Translations under genes and position numbers: made by a program
Source: Metaphire vulgaris
Taxonomy: Eukaryota > Annelida > Clitellata > Crassiclitellata > Megascolecidae
Direction of reading: 5' to 3'
DNA length: 64,000 nt
NCBI GenBank assembly: GCA_018105865.1
Contig: CM030869.1
Span: 186,001-250,000, forward strand
Shown: one piece after another, positions 52,177 through 64,000 of the stretch
How positions within the stretch are numbered: position 1 is the stretch's first letter
How the letters are laid out: the number at the start of each line of letters is the position of its first letter
Notes under the pieces: model-generated
The model's input: only the letters and a program-made list of their open reading frames with translations
Database searches by the model: none
Told to the model about the DNA's origin: nothing

Positions 52177-53335
52177 CAGCGGCTTCTGGAGAGACGTCGA
52201 TCAATGGTGATGAGTGGCAGCGACTGCCCAGTGCCCAAGCCAGAAAGAACTTGTCGTTTGCAAATTCAAAAGACAATTCAGACATCGAAGCGACAGAGAT
52301 AAATGTTGAGAGGATTACGGGCAGCGAAAGAAGGGAAGAGACAGAGACAGGGACATATTTTGCTAGTTAATCTCCTGTTGCGTATTATAATTATCATTCT
52401 TCAAATCAGCAGCAAAAGATGGTTTCCAGTTTACAGACCCAATGGCCGTAGGCTGTGGCAGCTGACTGCGGGGGAGGGGAGAGTGGGGGAAGGGGAAAGA
52501 GGGAGGGGGCAGAGAGCGCTCTGGCGGTCGCTTTGCGTGTTCAATCGGTTTAAAAGTTTTCACGGATATTAGTTTCCCGTGTACGAGAACTCAAGCGTTG
52601 AGGTCCTCAAAGGCGGTAAGATCGATTGTGGGTGGGGGTGAGGGTGGGGGTGAGAGGTCAGCGCGCGGTAGGCGAGATTCTTTTGCCAAAAGACTCGCTT
52701 GAACTTGCGTCGTATCACTTTCCTATTAAATTGTTTAGGGAAATACCTTATGTCAGTCGAACACTTATTCAGAATTTAGTACGGTTGTCAGTCCCCTCCT
52801 CCCGCCCCTCCACCGCCATCCCATAAAGAAACGTTAGATGTAAAAAAGCGCAGCGCTGCTTAAGAACCGCTGCCATTGATTCGAATGCGTCGTCAGGTCC
52901 ATCGTCGTTTGAACTGTTGCGATGACCTCCGAGGTCAAGGGTCAGTCGTGTCTAACGAGGAAATTCAATAAGATATGAACATAGATATCCACAACCGATG
53001 ACATCTCAACCTCCGCTCAAGAAACAAACGTTCAACTGGTTCAGCGTCGATCGCTTTCAACGAAATCAAGAAGGAGACAAAAACAACGCAACTAGTCTCT
53101 GATCAGAAGCAATGCTCTTCAGCGGATGCACGAACTGTACTACACCTCCCCCAGCAGAGGGGTTACACCCCCCGGTTTGTGACAGCCATTCCCCTGCCCC
53201 TACACCACTTCCCAGGGGTGGTGCTGGCTATTACCAAAACAGACTGATGTTAAAACTATTCAATTATACAATTCTAAAATGTCACCCATTTTCAGATGGA
53301 CTCATGTAGTCATGGTCAACGTCATCCTACTGCGG
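51993..53335. other. No gene confirmed; one coding-like ORF
   Basis: The plus frame 52116-52370 has Ala and Asp runs encoded by GCT/GAT repeats, then GETSINGDEWQRLPSAQARK, ending in a stop. It could be an exon of an unknown protein or chance. 52440-52830 is G-rich with low-complexity GGTGGGGGTGAG units. Confidence 0.3.
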
Positions 53336-53521
53336 CAGGGCCTCTTTTAACGTGTGCAGTGACACACAAAATGTGCAGCGATAAAATGAAAATGTGCAGT
53401 TGTAAAATGCAATTTTCTGTGCTTTGTGCATAGATAAATTTTCCGAACGACCTTTTTTGCATGATGTCCACAAATTTTCTGAGTTTAGTGCAGTGATAAT
53501 TTGTTCTTAAAGCAGTCCCTG
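53336..53521. mobile_element. MITE family B copy 2
   Basis: It starts CAGGGCCTCTTTTAACGTG and ends TTAAAGCAGTCCCTG. The left flank is TACTGCGG; a near match, TACTGGGG, lies 8 bp beyond the right end, after TGTAGGCC. Confidence 0.85.
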
Positions 53522-54162
53522 TGTAGGCCTACTGGGGTAGTTTTGGTATTCACCATTAGCCTAGTTGTCGTGATGATTAACTTTGGAAGTTTTAGAATTT
53601 CGATGATTCGGAGGAACCGGCAGTGCTCTGTTTTTCATTAATGTCTATATTCTATGGCATCTCTGTTTGGTTTTTCATAGCAATTCTATATTTGATGTTG
53701 TTATGGTAACATTCAACAGTCTGCTACTTTACTTTTTGACATAATTTCCTTTTTTCGAGGCAAAGCATCGAACCCCAATCCGCCACCGGTCCCACCCAAT
53801 TCTATTCCCCCTGCGTCCGTCCAACGAGTTTAGATGAAACTCTGCATCCCCTGCAATTGTGGGACACCCCGAATGCAAATTCCTGAGAAAATGCTTGGTA
53901 CCATTAGGACGATTAGACCCACCCTGACGGATGCAGACAGACAGACTCCAGACGAGAGAAAGTGAGACAATGAGAGGATGGAAAACGGTGGAAATGATGT
54001 CAAGCAATTAAATATAGGCTATAGTAAATAATAAAAGCTAGATAAATGAGAGTGAAGCAGACCTGCCCTTGCACTCAAAACCTTGTATATATATATATAT
54101 ATATATTCTCTTCGTAGACAACTGCAGTTGTCTCTTGGGTCCAATGCAGCTGTCAACATTGT

Positions 54163-54208
<46 letters not shown>

Positions 54209-55206
54209 ACGAAGATAGGGAGGAGAGGAAAGTGTTGCCACCGCTTTGTGTTTCCAAATAATAATCGTCGATCGTCTAATAGAAATTATGTTGACTCTGG
54301 AATTCTCGAGCGTCTCAGTAATCGTCGTCGTCATCATCATAATCATATCATAAACAACAACGTCAGTCGTTCGGTGAATATATAGGCCTATAGCGTTTTT
54401 CGTTGTCACGTCGTCTTCTCAGTTCTACAAACGTATATATATATATGTAGGCCTAATATAGGCCGATGTATGATTTCTGTTTACGATCTATTAATATCGA
54501 CAGAATTACCAGGCTTCAACATGTCAGGGGCTTGTGTAGGTGTGGCAGCCCTCTCTCCCTCCCTCTCCCTCCCACTGGTTGGGCTATAATCCCACTGGTG
54601 GCGATCGAAACCTGTTGCGTCGATTTTAAAGATCGAATATCCAATAGTAGACAATCAGTGACGTCAGACCCTATACCAGAGGTCAGCTCCGGAGCCCCCT
54701 CTGCTTAAAAAGGCATCAATCATAATTAACTTTACAATAAACATTAAAGGAATATTTTTTAAATCTCAGCTTTTGAAAGAGATATGATTGAATTCTATTT
54801 TTGTCAATTGCACAATAATGATAATCTAAAATGTACCAAATTAATTGCTAACAATTCGAAAATTAGACTAATCAGTCAATTGATTGATTGATTGTCATTG
54901 ATTGTCTGATTCAGCGATTTCTATATTCTAAATTGGAATGCCAACAAACAATTACAATCACTTATATTATAAATAAAACGAACTGGACAATGCAATGCAA
55001 TGGCGCTATAGAAGTTCATATGATGCATGATTGATCGTCTGAGCTACAGTGTCAGTTACTTTCTTCTGTCATCCGTTAATAACTGAAGCAGTTAAACTGC
55101 CTGACTCTCTGTCTCGGTGGATGTGTGTTTTCAGGTATTATTGTCATCTGTCGGTGTTAGATGACAATTCTTTTAGCATAATTTCTCTTCGTTCGTTCGT
55201 CTCTGC

Positions 55207-55207
<1 letters not shown>
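53522..55207. other. No gene; repeat and AT tracts
   Basis: 53760-53960 on the minus strand reads like a dispersed repeat (RPNGTKHFLRNLHSGCPTIA). (AT)n runs lie at about 54087-54107 and 54166-54206. No host coding exon found. Confidence 0.4.

Positions 55208-55270
<63 letters not shown>
55208..55270. repeat. (TCTG)n-(TC)n compound microsatellite
   Basis: Six TCTG units then about 19 TC units. Confidence 0.95.
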
Positions 55271-55273
<3 letters not shown>

Positions 55274-55504
55274 TGTTAACGAAGGCCAGTTGAACACAGA
55301 GTCATATTTAACGTGCAATCGAATATTCACAGAATAATTTGAAATACAGTTTAGTGGCGAACACAGCTAGCGTTATCCTGGTCTGTATTTAGTCTCTCTC
55401 AATGCCTCCCATGCATCGGCCTCTTCATCTCTTGTCCTTGCCTATACATTTGTGATCTGACGTCAGATGCGGCCGGTGGTGGTGGTAATAATGATGATGA
55501 TGAT

Positions 55505-58766
<3,262 letters not shown>

Positions 58767-58811
58767 CTGAAGAACAGAAGAGAACGCACCATATATTCAC
58801 TCTATTCAGTC

Positions 58812-59043
58812 CAGGGTAGGGTTGTAACTTTTCCGGAAAAGTAGAATGCCCGGAAATTTCCGAGAAAATGCAACCGCAAGCGCCGCATGCATGTCCATAA
58901 AAACATTATATAGCGCTAAAATCCTGACAGTTGTTAACAAATGCCCAACAAATGAATAGTAATAAATAGTAATAATGATAATAACAAATAATAATAACTA
59001 GTAGTAATAGTAACAAATAATAATAAATAATAATAATAAACAG

Positions 59044-59074
<31 letters not shown>

Positions 59075-59358
59075 TAATAATAATAATCAACTTTTTCGGA
59101 ATTATTCCGGAAAAGTACCGCTATTTTTTCGGAAATTTCCGGAATAATTCCGGAGGAAATTTCCGAGCTCACATCCCTAGTCCAGGGCCTGTTTTAACGT
59201 GCAATGACACACAAAATGTACAGTGGTAAAATGAAATTTTCTGTGCTTTGTGCAGTGATAAATTTTCCGGACGACCTTTTTTTGCTTGTTTTTTGGGCGG
59301 ATGTCCACAGATTTTCTGAGTCTAGTGCAGTGGTGAATATTTCTTAAAACAGTCCCTG
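58812..59358. mobile_element. MITE family B copy 3, interrupted
   Basis: It starts CAGGG at 58812 and ends TTAAAACAGTCCCTG at 59358. ATTCAGTC flanks it exactly (58804-58811 and 59359-59366). Its sixth base onward is displaced by the nested element at 58817-59179; it resumes as CAGGGCCTGTTTTAACG at 59183. It contains GACCTTTTTTTGCTTG at about 59274. It lies in the PROX intron upstream of the penultimate exon. Confidence 0.92.
58817..59179. mobile_element. hAT-type MITE family A, nested
   Basis: It starts TAGGGTTGTAACTTTTCCGG and ends CCGAGCTCACATCCCTA, with CGGAAATTTCCG-type repeats inside both ends. GTCCAGGG flanks it exactly (58809-58816 and 59180-59187), a target that includes the first five bases of the MITE B it entered. 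An (AAT)n tract fills its middle. Confidence 0.92.
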
Positions 59359-60093
59359 ATTCAGTCCATTCGATTTATATAGCGCCTAACTTTCATCGGC
59401 CGAAATCATACACATCTTCAACATGTGGCCAATGTTTTATAGATCTATCATTAGAAACTAGAAAGATGCTCGCTTCGCTCGCGCTCGCTTCGCTCGCAGT
59501 GCAGGATAATACTAAACCCAATCATTGAATTCATGCTGCTGAACAACGTTTCAATGATGTACATACGCCACGTAGCCAAGCTCTGACGCTGCAACGTACG
59601 CTTCGTCAAACGTTTCGCGTGGCCGTTCGCTTCGCGTGGCCGTTCGCTTCGCGAAGACTACGGTTCCAGAACGACCAATCAGAACGCTCACCCAGCCAAC
59701 CAATCAGAACGCTTGAAGGTAACGAATGAAAACGTCACACAGCCAACCAATCAGAACGCTTGAAGGTAACAGAGAGACATAATATATACAGAGCAAGGAT
59801 CTTAATATTATAGATTATGATTAAAATACTATAAAACATTTCGTCGAACGGTAGAATCAATGGAACTGCCTGCAATTCACGAAAGAATTTTCCATAAAAC
59901 AAACAGATAGATTCCAAAGTTTAGAATTCTGTAAGCAACGGACGACCAGCACCCCCACTGGTCCCCACTGCCACTGAACTCAGGTCCACTAACTCAATAT
60001 CATCTGTGCATGAATCTGCACCACATTAGAACGCAAACGATGACAACAAAGACGTTTTTACAGAGAAAGACTTCTTCTTGGCACGAAGACGAT
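59359..60093. other. No gene; CCAATCAGAACGCT repeats
   Basis: A TATATAGCGCC segment lies near 59375. CGCTTCGCTCGC is repeated at 59470-59500. AACCAATCAGAACGCTTGAA is tandemly repeated with spacing of about 50 bp between 59665 and 59770, giving three CCAAT boxes. Confidence 0.5.
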
Positions 60094-60246
60094 GAAGAAG
60101 AAGAAGAAGAAGAAGAAGAAGAAGAAGAAGAAGAAGAAGAAGAAGAAGAAGAAGAAGAAGAAGAAGAAGAAGAAGAAGAAGAAGAAGAAGAAGAAGAAGA
60201 AGAAGAAGAAGAAGAAGAAGAAGAAGAAGAAGAAGAAGAAGAAGAA
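60094..60246. repeat. (GAA)n microsatellite, 51 units
   Basis: Uninterrupted GAA for 153 bp. All long ORFs here (poly-E, poly-K, poly-L, poly-F) come from it. Confidence 0.99.
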
Positions 60247-61751
60247 GCGAGAGGACAATATTATTGCGTCTCATAATTCAAGCGTTCATTGTTGAAGCAT
60301 CGAAGACATCGTCTTATTACAAACGCCGCTTCTTAGACAGAGACCAGAAGCCACGAGCCCATAATGCATCTAAGAAGACAGACAGCAGACGACTGAGGTC
60401 AAGTCAAAGGTCACCAACAAACGATCAGCTGCTGCTGCTGCTGCTGCTGCTGCAGAGGGATAATCAAAGAACACGTGACGAGAGAAAGGAAAAGTCATCA
60501 ACACAAAGACACGACTCACACGAGATGAAGGCCACGAGAAGGAGCTAAGAGAGAGGGGTTGCTTTTCATGCTCTAAGCCCCTTTGTAAAGAAACCAAAAG
60601 AGAGGAAAAGAAAGGAGGAGGAGGAGGAGGAGGAGGAGGAGGAGCAGCTAAAAGAACGAATTAAGGCGACGATGGAGAGTACCGGCGCTTGGCTATATAC
60701 ATGTAAGAGCAGCAGTGGTAGCAGTTGAATCTGTCTTCTGACTTCTTCAACTGACATTGAACTGACACATGCATAGCGCATCGAACGAGATCGGAGACTC
60801 GGTGACCCGACGTCTAACTTCATTCTTTCATTCTCAGGTGTTTTGCAGGTGCCCCGTTCCTCTGCAGGGATTAAGAGCCGGTCAATAGAAGGAAAACCAC
60901 TTCCAAACACTCGCTCTCTCTCTCTCTCATCTGAATCCAGTCATCGAATATTCATCACAACAGACCGGAGGCTGACATAGACACCGGATGAGTGGACGAA
61001 TGAAACCGGAAATTAAATGACGTCATAGGTCTTAAAACGCATCGATTCTATTAATAGATGTGACGCATGAATGTTCTTACTCTCCATCGCCGACCGTCGT
61101 CTACCTGTCTTATGATTCGGATGAAAATAACCGAAGCATAACGGAGTCTGACTATGGCGGCGTCAGTCAGGCGCGTCGTCCTTTCACTGTCCCTTTGTCA
61201 ACTGGAAACGACGCCCTGATCGTCGTCGTCATCGTCGTCGTTTCTTGGCCTCGGGCATTCGAGACGCCATTGAATGGCGCAGTTTCGTCTGCTTCTTGTG
61301 GCTTCAGATGCAGGTGCTGGTCGTTCGGTCGCTTGAAGCCAGTCGACCGCAGCCGATGCGGATGACTGACTTCAACTCAATCAAACACATCTCGGCTTTT
61401 GTCTGCGCAACGGACAGCAGTCGACTGTTTCGTCTCTTTCTATAATGGAAGAGACGCTTCACACAGATTGAACATCCACAGCTCAAAGCGCCATCTATTC
61501 TCTCGCCTCTAAATAGAACTAAGATAAGAACAAAGACAGTAACGACTCAAATCAACGAAATCAGACGAAGAAGAAGAAATGGGAAGAGGAAAATGCAGGA
61601 ACACAGCGCAGCTAATGTCAGCCGGCGTTGCCTTCTATAGTCTCTATACTCATCTTCGGTCGAAAGGGTCTTCTCTCCTCTGTCTCGAGTACGCTGCAGG
61701 TATAGACGCATTTTACTCTCCTCCTCTTCCTCCTGCTCCTCTTCCTTCTCC

Positions 61752-61811
<60 letters not shown>

Positions 61812-63348
61812 ATTTCAAAGCATTCGCCTTTCGGATATGAGGAGTCCTCTTCGTGCATATCCTACAGTGTCTTTAATCGCAATGTTTCACATATTTCTAT
61901 AATGTTATGTTGGTTATTCTGGTAAATGACATTGTTTAGCATTCTAACATCTGAACATGTCGTTGTGGAATGCGTCGATCGACAGAGACAGACGTTGGAC
62001 GTCCATTCCGAAGAGAAGCTCTTTAATAATTGAGAAAATGGCGAAAGAAGAAAGCATTTGCCGCGTAAAAGATCATCTGCATGAGGCGACTGCAGCCGAA
62101 CGAACTCCTTTCGCTGCGTCTTCTATGCAAGACGAAGGACAAGCAATGTTCAAACTCTTCTTTTCTCTCCAATTACACAATGCAATAGGTTTGCAAATAT
62201 TGACAACGGAAAGTGCAGTCGCCGAGAGACGATTGTTGCCACCGAAGGCGAATCCATTGGCGGCTGCTGCTGCTGCTGCTGCTGGTGGTGGTGGTGGTGG
62301 TGGTGGTGGTGGTGGAGCAGTGATGTTCGCGAAAGAAGCGCGCAAAAGGGGTCGAGTAACGAACGGATGATTATATTTTGTACAAAGCAAGAAGAAGCGC
62401 AGAGTCGACCGCCAGTGTATAGACGCAGCAGTGCAATGAATGCAGAGCAGTGGCGAGAGACACAGTCTAACTCTAAGAAATACAATCTCTGCTGATCGTC
62501 TCGCTCTAAAGACTTTGCATTGTGTTTTAAGTGAAAGAGGTCAACGCGTCTTCAGTGCATTCAGTCGCCAATGAATACAAGTCGAACGCTTTGTGGCTTC
62601 GTGTATTCAGTCGAAACCATTCTCATGCATTCTCAGGATCTCAAGGAATTGTCCTTTCGCTTGTATGCATACCTTTGATATCTGTCAGTCTGTCTCTCTC
62701 CCTCTCTGTCTATCGCTCCAAAACACAGTCAACTGGGGAGAGAGGAGGAGGAGGAGGAGGAGTAGGAGGAAGATTTCGAGAGTTTTTCGTCGCTTAAGAG
62801 AGGGCTGAATCGTCTATTCTGTGGTATCATGTGGTCTTCGTTGTTGCATCGTGTGATGGAAGAGATCGGATGTGATTTTCGTCTGAATGTTTGGGGCTCG
62901 AAGTGTCAGTCGAGGGGAATTACCGTCAGCCAAACGCAATCGACGCATTCGCTGCATGGTCTGCATCAGTCTTCGATCTGACGAATCAGCTGCGATCATC
63001 TCCTCTATCTGTAATTACCGACATTTGACCACTTTCCGAATGGCAAAGAGGGCTGATGATGGGGTGGGGTGGGGGGGCGAAGGCGGCAGGGGACCGGGCA
63101 GACGTCTTTGCTGTCATCCCATGATCTGTCTCAATTTGCTCGTCGGGCAAAGAACGCGGCGCCGAATGCTGGAATCTGTCAGCCATTTATGTAGAGCCTG
63201 ACGTGCGTTTGACCGCTAAGTGACAGCGGATGTAGAAGACGATCAGGCCTTTGTCGGCGTCCAAAGATTTAGCGGATTTCGGGAGATGTCTCCGCAGAGA
63301 TAACGTTTTCTCAGACGCAACCAAATGGACGCATTAACGGACAGATCA

Positions 63349-63398
<50 letters not shown>

Positions 63399-63570
63399 CG
63401 TAGGACCTATACATCGATCGATGTGTTTCGAAGTGAACGAATATTGAAGAGTGTGATAGTAAGACATCCGCCGCTCAAATGATGAATGAGATAAAGGATT
63501 GACTGAGTAACAAGTTGATCTTTTTACAAAATAGGCGGATTATCACATGCATGCTGTACATAGGCATCTG

Positions 63571-63630
<60 letters not shown>

Positions 63631-63874
63631 ATATGCCAAAATATGAATGATTTTCAGCGCATAACGTGCTATAAAGCATCTTCGGACAAGATTAACTGTC
63701 GTCTATATACAGTCATATACAAGAGATTTAATATGGATAGAATTGCATAGAATCATCCAACATGCATTAGGCTATGTGTCAGTTTGCAAAAACAAAGTAT
63801 AAGAGTAATAATGAGCAACAACAAAACGCCGTCATTATCATCATTAAGACTATAAGCGCAGACAAGCAGACAGT

Positions 63875-63905
<31 letters not shown>

Positions 63906-64000
63906 AGACAAGTGGTCATACACACACACACGCGCGCGCACACACAGAGAAAGATATGCTGCAGAGACAGAGAGACAGAGAGAGTTAGAAGATGCTAACC
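60247..64000. other. Microsatellite-rich sequence, probably PROX intron
   Basis: No PROX exon was recognised. It contains (GCT)n at 60429-60452, (GGA)n at 60617-60643, (GA)n at 61756-61808, GCT/GGT runs at 62263-62315, (GAC)n at 63353-63392, (TC)n at 63576-63626 and (CA)n at 63875-63902. Open frames such as 61957-62370 plus (Ala/Gly runs) and 62814-62999 minus show no domain I recognise. Exons of an unknown gene cannot be excluded. Confidence 0.5.

Noticed and set aside
62814..63186. N-terminal PROX exon on the minus strand
   Set aside because: The two overlapping frames are short, shift relative to each other, and lack the sequence expected before the homeodomain.

Overview
The window is a stretch of animal nuclear genome, most likely from a marine invertebrate. 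Coding sequence is split by GT-AG introns. The recognisable proteins are metazoan or bilaterian: NCOA6, ferrochelatase, GDAP2, a Prospero/PROX homeodomain factor and a neuropeptide-type GPCR. The PROX domain reads HYNRNN, as in invertebrate Prospero, rather than the vertebrate HYNKAN form. I cannot name the phylum. About a third or more of the window is repeats: long GA/TC, TCTG, AT, GAA and GGA microsatellites, and many short non-autonomous DNA transposons. I see no rRNA gene, no intact tRNA, no CRISPR array and nothing bacterial.

Layout. 0-9 kb holds no recognised gene. It carries hAT-type MITEs, a long-TIR element, a large GA microsatellite and two back-to-back PIF/Harbinger derivatives. 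9.0-10.5 kb (minus) holds part of a GDAP2 gene: start and CRAL-TRIO exons are present, but the macro-domain exons and C-terminus are missing. 13.4-15.4 kb (minus) has spliceable but unidentified exons and a 350-bp palindrome. 16-22.7 kb is repeats, including a ~190-bp satellite. 23.1-23.7 kb (plus) is the last exon of a class-A GPCR resembling neuromedin U/pyrokinin receptors, interrupted by a 1.27-kb hAT-like element in its tail. 25-28 kb holds more hAT-like elements, each with exact 8-bp target duplications. 28.9-38.5 kb (minus) is a complete NCOA6-like coactivator in 5 coding exons (about 2159 aa). 39.7-46.7 kb (plus) is a complete ferrochelatase in 11 exons (425 aa). NCOA6 and FECH are head to head, 1.1 kb apart, with a palindromic NRF-1-type site just upstream of NCOA6. 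47-53.5 kb is transposon-dense, with two hAT transposase remnants. 55.5-58.8 kb (minus) holds the last two coding exons of a PROX/Prospero gene; its upstream exons lie beyond the right edge. 59-64 kb is microsatellite-rich and probably PROX intron.

The most unusual signals are in the mobile DNA. Three tiny palindromic sequences (30, 33 and 56 bp) are each flanked by a perfect 8-bp direct repeat, as if they were transposons reduced to their terminal repeats. At least seven otherwise unrelated short repeat families share an internal motif close to TGACAAGCAAAAAAGGTCAT. Gene models below were assembled by checking splice sites and reading phase by eye. Family assignments come from recognition of conserved protein motifs, not from a database search.
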